The notes under the pieces were generated by a model. That model saw nothing but the letters and a program-made list of their open reading frames with translations, searched no databases and was not told the origin of the DNA. Below are positions 18,354 through 28,000 of a stretch of DNA of 64,000 nt, piece by piece (position 1 is the stretch's first letter; each line of letters begins with the position of its first letter). Location of the stretch: positions 124,001 through 188,000 of the forward strand of contig SUXK01000001.1 of NCBI GenBank assembly GCA_015061035.1. Reading direction: 5' to 3'. The position numbers were made by a program, and so were the translations under genes. Source of the stretch: Bacteroidales bacterium. Lineage in GTDB: Bacteria > Bacteroidota > Bacteroidia > Bacteroidales > G3-4614.

Positions 18354-21300
18354 ATGAAACAAAAGAAAATGTTGACATGTGATGGAAACCAAGCGGCAGC
18401 GCACATATCTTATATGTTTAGCGAGGTAGCCGCAATTTATCCCATCACCCCATCGTCACCAATGGCAGAGTACGTTGATGAGTGGGCAGCCGCAGGACGT
18501 AAAAACATCTTCGGCGAAGTAGTATCAGTTCAAGAGATGCAATCAGAGGGAGGTGCCGCAGGAACCCTTCACGGATCACTACAAGCAGGAGCCTTAACTA
18601 CAACCTATACAGCATCGCAAGGATTGTTGTTGATGATACCTAATATGTACAAAATAGCAGGAGAGTTATTACCATGCGTATTCCACGTATCTGCACGTAC
18701 ATTGGCATCACACGCACTATCAATCTTTGGCGACCACCAAGACGTTATGGCATGTCGCCAAACAGGATTTGCAATGTTGGCAGAGGGCTCAGTTCAAGAG
18801 GTTATGGACCTATCAGGAGTAGCACACTTGGCAACAATCAAATCACGCGTACCATTTGTAAACTTCTTTGACGGATTCCGTACATCACACGAGATTCAAA
18901 AAATTGAGATGATTGAGGAGTCTGATTTAGTTCCATTGTTAGACCAAGAGGCACTTGCAGAGTTCCGCGAAAGAGCATTAAATCCAGAATCTCCTGTAAT
19001 GCGTGGTATGGCAGAGAACCCTGAGACATTCTTCCAACACCGCGAATCATGTAACCGTTACTATGAGGCAGTACCTGAGATAGTACGCGGATATATGAAA
19101 GAGATTTCAAAAATCACAGGACGCAACTACGATCTATTCACATATTACGGAGCAGAAGATGCTGATCGCGTAATCATAGCAATGGGATCAGTAACTGAGG
19201 CTGCACGTGAGGCAATTGATTATCTAACAGCAAAAGGCGAGAAAGTAGGTTTGGTAACAGTACACCTATATCGTCCATTCTCAGCAAAAGACTTTATTGC
19301 AGCAGTACCAGCAACAGCAAAACGCATTGCAGTATTAGATCGCACTAAAGAGCCAGGAGCAACAGGAGAGCCTCTATACCTTGACGTAAAAGATTGTTTC
19401 TACGGAAAAGAGAACGCTCCCGTTATCGTAGGTGGACGTTATGGATTATCATCAAAAGACACTACACCTGCACAAATCCTTGCAGTATATGAGAACTTAG
19501 CATTACCAATGCCTAAAAACCAATTCACAATAGGTATAAACGATGATGTAAACTACACATCACTACCAGTTGGCGAGGAGATAGCAATGGGCGATGCTGA
19601 CGCATTTGAAGGAAAATTCTTTGGATTAGGAGCAGACGGAACAGTAGGCGCAAACAAAAACTCAGTAAAAATCATCGGAGAGAACACAGACAAATATTGT
19701 CAGGCATACTTCTCATACGACTCTAAAAAATCGGGAGGATTTACTTGTTCTCACCTACGTTTCGGAGACAAACCAATCCGTTCAACATATTTGGTAAACA
19801 CTCCAAGTTTTGTGGCATGTCACGTACAAGCATACTTGAAAATGTATGATGTATTACGTGGAATCCGTCAAAACGGAACATTCCTATTGAATACTATCTG
19901 GAACGAAGAGGAGTTGGTAGCAAATATGCCAGCAAACGTAAAACGTACATTAGCACAAAAGAACATCACTCTATACACAATCAATGCAACAAAAATTGCA
20001 CAAGAGATTGGTTTAGGTAATCGTACCAATACAATCTTGCAATCAGCATTTTTCCGTATAACAGAGGTAATCCCTGTTGATTTGGCAATTGAGCAAATGA
20101 AAAAATTCATTGTTAAATCATACGGTAAAAAAGGAGAAGATGTTGTTAATAAAAACTACGCAGCGGTAGATCGCGGAGGTGAGTATGTAAAAGTAGCAGT
20201 AGATCCCGCATGGGCAACACTTGCTGATGATGTAAAAGCAGAAAGCAAAGCACCTGAGTTCTTCCAAAAAGTAGTAGCACCAATCAATGCACAATTAGGA
20301 GATGACCTTCCTGTATCAACATTTGTTGGATTAGAGGACGGAACATGGCCAGCAGGAACAGCAAAATACGAAAAACGCGGAGTATCAGCATTTGTTCCTG
20401 AGTGGACAGCAGAGAACTGTATCCAATGTAACAAATGTGCATACGTTTGTCCTCACGCTTCAATACGTCCATTCGTATTAACAGCCGATGAGCAAGCAGG
20501 AAAAGAGTTCAAAACAATCAAAGCAGTAGGAAAATCATTCGAGGGAATGACATTCCGTATGCAAGTAGATGTAATGGACTGCTTAGGATGTTCAAACTGT
20601 GTTGACGTATGTCCCGGAAACAAAAACGGAAAAGCACTTGCAATGAAACCATTGCAAACACAATTAGCAGAGGCAGAGAACTGGGATTACTGCGTAGAGA
20701 ACGTATCATCAAAACAAGCACTTGTTGACGTTAAAGCAAACGTTAAGAACTCACAATTTGCAACACCATTGTTTGAGTTCTCAGGAGCATGTTCAGGTTG
20801 TGGTGAGACTCCATACGTTAAACTAATCACTCAACTATTTGGTGAGCGTCAAATGGTAGCAAATGCAACAGGATGTTCATCAATCTACTCAGGCTCAATA
20901 CCTTCAACACCATATACAACTGCTAAAAACGGACGTGGACCAGCATGGGCAAACTCACTATTCGAGGACTTCTGTGAGTTCGGATTAGGAATGTTCATTG
21001 CAGTAGATAAGATGCGTGTACGTTTGGCTGAGTTGATGACAAAAGCACAAGATTGCGATAAATGTCCAGCAGAACTTAAATCACTATTTGCTGAGTGGGT
21101 TGAGAATAAAGAGAATGCCGATAAGACAGTAGAGTTAGAGGCACAAATCACACCACTTGTAAAAGCAAATGTTGACGCATGTCCTTACTGTAAAGAGATA
21201 GCGCCATTGTGCAAATTCATCATCAAAAAATCACAATGGATTATTGGAGGTGACGGAGCATCATACGATATTGGCTTTGGTGGATTAGACCACGTATTAG

Positions 21301-21899
21301 CATCAGGAAAGAATGTAAATATCTTGGTACTTGATACAGAGGTTTACTCAAACACAGGAGGTCAAGCATCAAAATCAACACCAGTTGGAGCGATAGCAAA
21401 ATTTGCTGCTGCAGGAAAACGCATCCGCAAAAAAGACCTTGGATTGATAGCATCAACATACGGATATGTATATTGCGCACAAATAGCAATGGGAGCCGAC
21501 CAAGCACAAGCACTAAAAGCAATTCGCGAGGCAGAGGCATACGATGGACCATCAATCATCATTGCTTACGCACCATGTATCAACCACGGAATTAAGAAAG
21601 GAATGGGAACAGCACAAGCAGAGCAAGCAGCCGCAGTTGAATGTGGATACTGGCACTTGTGGCGTTACAACCCACAATTAGAAGAAGAGGGCAAAAACCC
21701 ATTCTCTTTGGATAGCAAAGAGCCACAATGGGATAAATTCCAAGACTTCTTAAAAGGCGAAGTCCGTTTCGCATCATTGTGGAAACAATTCCCCGACCAA
21801 GCAGCAGAGTTGTTTGAGGCAGCACAAGCAAACGCAACATGGCGTTACAACAACTACAAACGCTTGTCAAAACAACAATGGGGCGTTGATGCAGAGTAA
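18354..21899 (+). CDS. nifJ: Pyruvate:ferredoxin (flavodoxin) oxidoreductase
   Basis: 1181 aa; YPITPSSPMAEYVDEW; two CxxCxxC ferredoxin clusters; GDGASYDIGFGGLDHVLASG TPP-binding region. Confidence 0.97.
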   Translation: MKQKKMLTCDGNQAAAHISYMFSEVAAIYPITPSSPMAEYVDEWAAAGRKNIFGEVVSVQEMQSEGGAAGTLHGSLQAGALTTTYTASQGLLLMIPNMYKIAGELLPCVFHVSARTLASHALSIFGDHQDVMACRQTGFAMLAEGSVQEVMDLSGVAHLATIKSRVPFVNFFDGFRTSHEIQKIEMIEESDLVPLLDQEALAEFRERALNPESPVMRGMAENPETFFQHRESCNRYYEAVPEIVRGYMKEISKITGRNYDLFTYYGAEDADRVIIAMGSVTEAAREAIDYLTAKGEKVGLVTVHLYRPFSAKDFIAAVPATAKRIAVLDRTKEPGATGEPLYLDVKDCFYGKENAPVIVGGRYGLSSKDTTPAQILAVYENLALPMPKNQFTIGINDDVNYTSLPVGEEIAMGDADAFEGKFFGLGADGTVGANKNSVKIIGENTDKYCQAYFSYDSKKSGGFTCSHLRFGDKPIRSTYLVNTPSFVACHVQAYLKMYDVLRGIRQNGTFLLNTIWNEEELVANMPANVKRTLAQKNITLYTINATKIAQEIGLGNRTNTILQSAFFRITEVIPVDLAIEQMKKFIVKSYGKKGEDVVNKNYAAVDRGGEYVKVAVDPAWATLADDVKAESKAPEFFQKVVAPINAQLGDDLPVSTFVGLEDGTWPAGTAKYEKRGVSAFVPEWTAENCIQCNKCAYVCPHASIRPFVLTADEQAGKEFKTIKAVGKSFEGMTFRMQVDVMDCLGCSNCVDVCPGNKNGKALAMKPLQTQLAEAENWDYCVENVSSKQALVDVKANVKNSQFATPLFEFSGACSGCGETPYVKLITQLFGERQMVANATGCSSIYSGSIPSTPYTTAKNGRGPAWANSLFEDFCEFGLGMFIAVDKMRVRLAELMTKAQDCDKCPAELKSLFAEWVENKENADKTVELEAQITPLVKANVDACPYCKEIAPLCKFIIKKSQWIIGGDGASYDIGFGGLDHVLASGKNVNILVLDTEVYSNTGGQASKSTPVGAIAKFAAAGKRIRKKDLGLIASTYGYVYCAQIAMGADQAQALKAIREAEAYDGPSIIIAYAPCINHGIKKGMGTAQAEQAAAVECGYWHLWRYNPQLEEEGKNPFSLDSKEPQWDKFQDFLKGEVRFASLWKQFPDQAAELFEAAQANATWRYNNYKRLSKQQWGVDAE

Positions 21900-21981
21900 A
21901 AAGATTTGTTAGTTTTTAGTTTTCGGCTTCGCCGCCCCTACCGGGTAGTTGTTAGCAGAATAAAAACACAATAATTAATGT

Positions 21982-22009
21982 AGGAGGTTGTTCGGTAGAG
22001 CAACCTCCT
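21982..22009 (+). terminator. Intrinsic terminator after nifJ
   Basis: AGGAGGTTG-TTCGGTAGAG-CAACCTCCT then ATTGTTT. Confidence 0.75.
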
Positions 22010-22149
22010 ATTGTTTAAATCGTACCCAAAATTTTGCAAAACTATAATAAATGCGTAAATTCGCATCTGTTAGAGAATAAGAATATATTTATTATATAAG
22101 ATAATTCCTAATTGTGGCGTTAGCCACTCTCATTTCTAATTGAGAAAGA

Positions 22150-22223
22150 GGCCTCGTAGCTTAGCTGAATAGAGCGTCAGATTCCGGTTCTGAAGGTCAA
22201 GGGTTTGAATCCCTTCGAGGTCA
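22150..22223 (+). tRNA. tRNA-Arg (CCG)
   Basis: Acceptor GGCCTCG/CGAGGTC, anticodon stem-loop TCAGA-TTCCGGT-TCTGA, T-arm GGGTTTGAATCCC. Confidence 0.93.
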
Positions 22224-22337
22224 CATTATAAAAAAATAGATAGTAATTAGTAGTAAGTAGATAGTAGTTATCATAAAATGTCTGTCACGTCCGCAAGAGC
22301 GTAGTTTGAAGGAGGAGAAACTAACTAATTATTCCAA

Positions 22338-22364
22338 TTAGACTAATAAGACTAATTGGTCTGA
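22338..22364. repeat. 9-bp tandem iterons (ttagactaa taagactaa ttggtctga)
   Basis: Same 9-mer family as 11376-11410. Confidence 0.65.
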
Positions 22365-22389
22365 TAATCAACTAACAACTAAAGAAATT

Positions 22390-23052
22390 ATGAATGTAAA
22401 AATAGAAGAGAGTTGGCAACAACGCTTACAAGAAGAGTTTGATAAACCATATTTTGAGATATTGACCAACTTTGTGCGTAACGAATATGCCACAAGTACC
22501 GTATATCCACCTGCAAAATTGATATTCAATGCCTTTGACTCATGTCCATTTGATAAAGTAAAGGTGGTAATCTTGGGGCAAGATCCCTACCATGAGCCGG
22601 GGCAAGCACATGGTTTATGCTTCTCGGTAAACGATGGAGTAGCGTTTCCTCCATCTCTACGCAATATCTTTAAAGAGATAGAGGGAGACTTAGGTATTCC
22701 CCAACCACAAAGCGGAAACTTGCAACGATGGGCGGAGCAAGGAGTGTTGTTATTGAATGCCACCCTAACCGTAAGAGCGCAACAGGCAGGTTCGCACCAA
22801 AACAAAGGGTGGGAAGAGTTTACCGATGCAGTGATAAACAAGTTGGCAACCGAGCGAGAGAACTTAGTATTTATTCTTTGGGGCTCGTATGCACAGCAAA
22901 AAGGAAAATACATTGACCGCAAACGACACTTGGTATTAACATCGGTGCATCCCTCGCCACTGTCGGCACATCGCGGATTTTTTGGTAATAAGCACTTCAG
23001 TAAAACAAATACCTATCTGAAAAACAACGGGATAGAACCCATAAATTGGTAG
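22390..23052 (+). CDS. ung: Uracil-DNA glycosylase
   Basis: [43 protein letters not shown]. Confidence 0.97.
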   Translation: MNVKIEESWQQRLQEEFDKPYFEILTNFVRNEYATSTVYPPAKLIFNAFDSCPFDKVKVVILGQDPYHEPGQAHGLCFSVNDGVAFPPSLRNIFKEIEGDLGIPQPQSGNLQRWAEQGVLLLNATLTVRAQQAGSHQNKGWEEFTDAVINKLATERENLVFILWGSYAQQKGKYIDRKRHLVLTSVHPSPLSAHRGFFGNKHFSKTNTYLKNNGIEPINW

Positions 23053-23055
23053 ATT

Positions 23056-23532
23056 ATGAAAGAGAAAATAGATGTAGAGGCAAGAGCAGAGTTAGCACGT
23101 AATCTGTTTAAAAGCGGGTATAACTGCTCGCAATCAGTATTTATGGCGTATGCCGATGTATATAATATAGATAAAGACTTTGCTGCACGACTTGCTGCTC
23201 CTCTTGGTGGCGGAATGGGCAGACTGCGTGAGGTGTGCGGAGCCGTAAGTGGAGCATTCCTTGTAGCAGGGCAGGAGTTCTCGGCCGAAAATCCCAAAGA
23301 CAGAGAAGCCAAAACACAAAACTATGCAGTAGTACAAGAACTTGCCGAGCAGTTTAAAAAAGAGAATGGCTCAATAATATGTCGTGAACTCTTGGGACTA
23401 ACCCCCGATGTAAAAGAGACGCATGTGCCATCGGAACGTACTGCCGAATATTACAAACGCCGCCCTTGTGCCGAGTATGTGGCAATAGCCGCAAGAGTAG
23501 TAGGGGAGAGAATAAACAAGAACAGAGAATAG
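23056..23532 (+). CDS. C-GCAxxG-C-C family protein
   Basis: SGYNCSQSVFMAYAD, PLGGGMGRLREVCGAVSGAFLVAG. Confidence 0.88.
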   Translation: MKEKIDVEARAELARNLFKSGYNCSQSVFMAYADVYNIDKDFAARLAAPLGGGMGRLREVCGAVSGAFLVAGQEFSAENPKDREAKTQNYAVVQELAEQFKKENGSIICRELLGLTPDVKETHVPSERTAEYYKRRPCAEYVAIAARVVGERINKNRE

Positions 23533-23554
23533 GGACCTATTCTCTGTTCTTGTT
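23515..23554 (+). terminator. Intrinsic terminator overlapping the 3' end of the CDS
   Basis: Perfect 19-bp inverted repeat AACAAGAACAGAGAATAGG/CCTATTCTCTGTTCTTGTT containing the stop codon. Confidence 0.8.
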
Positions 23555-23600
23555 GTTTATAAGTTATTAGATACTTTAGTCTTTTATTATAAGTTTACTT

Positions 23601-23628
23601 AAAATGGTTTGTTTCAACAAACCATTTT
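23601..23628 (+). terminator. Second strong hairpin + T-tract
   Basis: AAAATGGTTTGTT-TC-AACAAACCATTTT followed by more T. Confidence 0.75.
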
Positions 23629-23671
23629 TTTTGTTTATTATCTTCTCTCTGTTAATAATCCCTTTCTATAA

Positions 23672-23924
23672 ATGTCTGAAAGATAGTAATCTCTTTCAAA
23701 TAAATTTTAAATAAACTTTTTGACCGCAAAAAGTTACTTGCCCTCCGTAGTGCAGGGTGCTACACTTCCCATTTTAATATACGGATTAACATTTAGTTAA
23801 TTTTAATAACCTCGTAATTACCTTAAAATGCCCGTCACCCGTATAAAACAGTCATTCACCTTTTTGTTCGGGAGATTTCACTCTGTTTTATAATGGTGCG
23901 GTATTATTTAAAAAATTAGTACTT
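23672..23924 (+). promoter_or_regulatory. CRISPR leader copy 1
   Basis: Homologous to 24308-24558 and immediately precedes repeat 1 of array 1. Confidence 0.75.
23741..23830 (+). repeat. Structured dispersed repeat inside leader 1 (copy L1)
   Basis: P1 CATTTTAA/TTAAAATG enclosing ATTAAC-attta-GTTAAT and TAATAAC-ctc-GTAATTA. Confidence 0.7.
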
Positions 23925-24091
23925 GTTGTTCTACCCCTTCAAATAAGGGGCTTTTACAACGAAAATTTAAGAATTAAAGAATAATAGTTAGTTGTTCTAC
24001 CCCTTCAAATATGGGGCTTCTACAACGAAACTTCCGATTTGTATAAAGAATTAAAGTTGTTCTGCCATTTCAAGAAAATGGTTTCCACAAC
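23925..24091 (+). CRISPR. CRISPR array 1 (short, decayed): 3 repeats, 2 spacers
   Basis: 36-nt repeats at 23925-23960, 23991-24026, 24056-24091; spacers of 30 and 29 nt; third repeat strongly diverged but stem-compensated. Confidence 0.88.
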
Positions 24092-24307
24092 ACTTCTTCC
24101 AAAACATTACCTTCCAATTTATTAATATAATTCATTCCATATAATATGGAATTTCAGTAGCAAAAGTAATAAAGATATATGAATCTTTAAAGATATGCTT
24201 CTGTAAAATACTCTTCATATAGTAATTCCCTTAGCGCATAATCCTTTAAAACTTATCCTATCAAGTAGGGACGTGGCCTGCCACGTCCGCCATTATCATA
24301 AGAGAAA

Positions 24308-24558
24308 ATGTCTGAAAGACTATAATCTCTTTTAAATAAATTTTTAATAAACTTTTTGACCGCAAAAAGTTACTTGCCCTATGTCGCACAGAGTACTGTG
24401 CTTCTCGTTTTAAGGCACAAACTAACATTAGTTAATTTTAATTACCTTGTAATTACCTTAAAATGCCCGTCACCCGTATAAAACAGTCATTCACCTTTTT
24501 GTTCGGGAGTTTTCACTCTGTTTTATAATGGTGCGGTATTATTTGAAAGTTAGTTCAT
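24308..24558 (+). promoter_or_regulatory. CRISPR leader copy 2
   Basis: Homologous to leader 1, including the TATAAAACAG...CTGTTTTATA inverted repeat (24477-24486/24518-24527). Confidence 0.8.
24380..24465 (+). repeat. Structured dispersed repeat inside leader 2 (copy L2)
   Basis: Hairpin GCACA/TGTGC; P1 CGTTTTAAGG/CCTTAAAATG; hairpin TAATTAC-ctt-GTAATTA. Confidence 0.7.
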
Positions 24559-24988
24559 GTTGTTCTACCTCTTCAAACAAGGGGCTTCTACAACTCAAGA
24601 TGAAAGGCGATGCTTCGGCAGAGGTTGTCATACCCCATCAAATAAGGGGCTTCTACAACCACAGCGCATGGGTGTATTGCTACAACGTGTTGTTCTACCC
24701 CATCAAATAAGGGGCTTCTACAACCTTCCAGAGGAAGAGAAATTAGCATATATAGTTGTTCTACCCCTTCAAATAAGGGGCTTCTACAACATAAAGCAGG
24801 AATAGAAGTTCAACAAATTCGTTGTTCTACCCCATCAAATAAGAGGCTTCTACAACTGGAGAAGTTGTACGAAAGTTTGGGAGTAAGTTGTCATACCCCT
24901 TCAAATAAGGGGCTTCTACAACAAAAAAAGCGTAGCAGTAAGTCTTTATTAAGTTGTCATACCCCTTCAAATAAGGGGCTTCTACAAC
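24559..24988 (+). CRISPR. CRISPR array 2: 7 repeats (36 nt, consensus GTTGTTCTACCCCTTCAAATAAGGGGCTTCTACAAC), 6 spacers of 29-30 nt; type VI-B-like
   Basis: Repeats at 24559, 24624, 24689, 24755, 24821, 24887, 24953; GTTG...CAAC ends as in Cas13b direct repeats. Confidence 0.98.
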
Positions 24989-25001
24989 GTGGTGTTAATA
25001 G

Positions 25002-25020
25002 AATATTGTTAATCAATATT
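25002..25020 (+). terminator. AT-rich hairpin just after array 2, possible array terminator
   Basis: AATATTG-TTAAT-CAATATT. Confidence 0.35.
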
Positions 25021-25057
25021 TTATGATGTAATTTGCTTTAAAAATACTATTTATATT

Positions 25058-28000
25058 CTAATTTGTTAGTTTCTTTGACTCTTTTTCTAATATATCTTTA
25101 AGTGATTCTGCTACTTCGGGCATATTGTCGTAGTTAACATCTTTTATTGTTGGGTAGTAGTTATGCGAGAAGGCATTTCTTATTAATCGTAAAATCTTTT
25201 TTTCTCCCTCTTCCATTTTAATGACATTTAATACATCCCCAAAGGTTATATGTTCAAGGTCTTTTAATTCTTTGTGCTTTTCTACAACTATTTTTTCAAT
25301 CATAAGAAGAGTTTCAAATACTTTGGGTCGAGAGCCATCGTAGTTGCTTAACTCATCTTCAAGAATATTCCTGTCAATTTCAACTTTTGTTCCATTGCTA
25401 AGCAACGAATCAATACGTAGGTCAAATATAAATTTTAAGAAATCGCCGTAGTTCTTTATCTTCAAATATTGTTGTTTAATGGTAAATTTCTTTCCCTCTT
25501 TTAGTGTTATTGTTGTCTTAAATTCTGGCATCTTATAATCAAAGAAGTTACTATTCTTGCCGTCAGTAATCATACTGAGTTTATAGCCAAAATCTTCTCT
25601 CATAATACCTTTTATAATGTCACATGCGAGTAGATACAAAAGCATATCTTGTACTTTGTAGCGTCTTAATATGCGTTCGTTATTATCCATTTTGCGATAT
25701 AGTGAGTTGAATTTCTCTTCAGTATCTCTATCCTTTATGGTATTTTTATTCTCGCCTTTATTATATCTCCTATTTCCTCTTCTATTCTCATTCTCTTTTT
25801 CCCTCTCTCTCTTCTTGAAACTATTGAGGGCATCGCTCTTGGCGATTGCTTCGCGTTCTGTTAGTGATAAATATTTATCTTTTTCGCTTAAACAAGAGTA
25901 GTGGCGTGGTAAACTATAAAATTGTTGACTATCATCTTTGAGAACATCTTGCATATATCTTGCAATAAGATATGTAACATTGCATTGCTCTTGTGCTATA
26001 ACATCTTCTAATATTGATTTACTTTTTAGATACTCTTTTATTGCTCTATCATATAATCCTCTTGGTAACTCAATGGGTTGGGTGGCATATCTTTGGGCAA
26101 GTTCTTTAAAGAACTTCTCATCTCTCTTTTCCCAGCGTTTGCGTTCAGTGTGTATAAAGGGGATAGTGGCTAAATCCATCTTCTTTATACATTTATCCAA
26201 ATATTCTCCTCTCAACTCAAGGTATATTTTATAAAAGGCAATAATATCTTTAGGCTCTTCTCCTAATACATATTCAAGGAATGGATGATTGTCTGATTCA
26301 TTTTTCCAATAACAAGCCTTTATGTTATCAAACATGTCATCCACCTCATCTAATGTTGAGCCTGATTCACTGCCGTTAAATGTTGCAAGTAGTGCTTGCA
26401 TTACATTATAGTTTTTGCTTGTTGGTTTATATTTTGCCTTGGGCATAAACATAACAATATCTTTTGCTAAGTACTGAGCCAACTCTCCTGTTCTTATCTC
26501 GGTATAGTCGCGTTTGCCATATTTAACTTCGCCATCTTCAATCTTTTTAAGTTTGCTATTAAACTGCTCCAAGCGTATTCTGTTCTCCTCTATCATCTCT
26601 CTGATTTGGGCTTTGGCATATTGCTCAATACCATCTCTCTCTGTTCCATTAAAGTAATCTTGTAGTTCGCGTGGGATGTCGCTCTTTTCAATGCCATACT
26701 CTTTGCTTATCATCTCAAAGTCACTTGTGGCATTGCCTGTTCTTGCAACTTTGCCTTCAGCAATGTCGTTAAATAGTTTTTTGTATCTCTCAACGCAATC
26801 TATTATAATCTTTTCGGTAAGACTCTTTTTCTCATCTTTAGTTAAAATGTGGTGGAAAATAAGAGCGGGTAACTCATAATTACTAATCCAGCAAATTGGT
26901 TGAATACAGTGTGCTCCACTCTCAATATCGGGGATGTATGCTCCATTGCGCATTGCTTTGCCGTGTGCTGAGTTAAAATATATACCTATTCTATTTCCGT
27001 TAAACAGATATTGGGGGTATTGATCGGTAATGTAGGGTTTTGTCTCTGCAGTATCAATCTTGGCATCTTCAAATTTTCTTATTAGTCCTCCCCACTTCTC
27101 CTCTTTTAATAACTCAATCTCGTTAATTCTTCCAAAACCGTTTAACTCCTTCTGTAAAATTCTTACGTGGGTATCTCCGTCAACACAGGTTTTGTCATAG
27201 AATTTATATCTGTATTTACCTAACGATAGTTGAAAACGAATCTTCTCAAAAACTTTTCTGTTGTCGATGTATTGTAGTGCAAGAGTTGCAAATCGGTCGC
27301 TATGTCTCATTAGTAAAACCTCCTCGCCAGTTGTCTCTGATTTAGTTCTAAATCTTTTTTGCTCCTCTTTAGAGATGATTTCAAAAAGTTCTTTTGGGCA
27401 TTTTCCTAACTCGTTGAACATATCCATAGCAATAGTTATCTCGTTGCGTTCAACATCCATACGTCCACGAGGCAGTACTATTCTGTGGGCGCTAAATACC
27501 TCTCTAATGTATTTGCATTGTGCAGGAGTGAAGTCAAAATAGATATCTCTTCCCATGTAGCCTTGTTGGTCGAACAGCATAGATGCATATTTTTTCTCAA
27601 TAAGTTGGCATGCCAAAAATATCAATCCCATTTTGTTTAATCTTTCATTCTTGTCTTGAAGTGAGTATATGAAATTGGGATTTAATTTGGTACTCCTCTT
27701 GCCATCTATAGTCTGTGTGCGATACCTACCTTTGGTTAAGAATTCTAACTCGGTGGATAATCCAAAACGCTCTTTAATAACACGAGCCGATGCTGTGAAT
27801 ATTTGGTTAAGGTCATTCGCAACACTCATCTCTGCGTTTAGAAACTCCTTGTTTTCGTGTCGTTTGTCAATAAATACGTAATGGGTAAACTTGTCACGAT
27901 AGTAGGTAATAACTTTGGCCCAATTTTTAATAACCTTTGCCAATAACTCTGGGCTCTTTACGTTCTCTTTGCTCTTCTTACGCAAATCCTCAACGGCAGG

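Noticed and set aside
18674-21870. Many antisense and alternative-frame ORFs over nifJ
   Set aside because: Shadow ORFs of a strongly biased, highly conserved coding sequence; no independent start context.
22230-22275. agatagtaattagtagtaagtagatagtagt simple repeat
   Set aside because: Low-complexity AT-rich spacer after tRNA-Arg; no clear unit conservation.
24117-24155. attccatataatatggaat considered as a fourth decayed repeat of array 1
   Set aside because: AT-rich palindrome; lacks GTTG/CAAC ends and 36-nt spacing.
24262-24292. ggacgtggcctgccacgtcc palindrome between the arrays
   Set aside because: Simple 8-bp hairpin without partner; similar GACGT-rich text near 22280 is too short to define a family.
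24528-24805. ORFs of 60 and 82 aa with repeated 'HQIRGFYN' peptide
   Set aside because: These are translations of the CRISPR array (repeat+spacer close to 66 nt keeps frame); not proteins.
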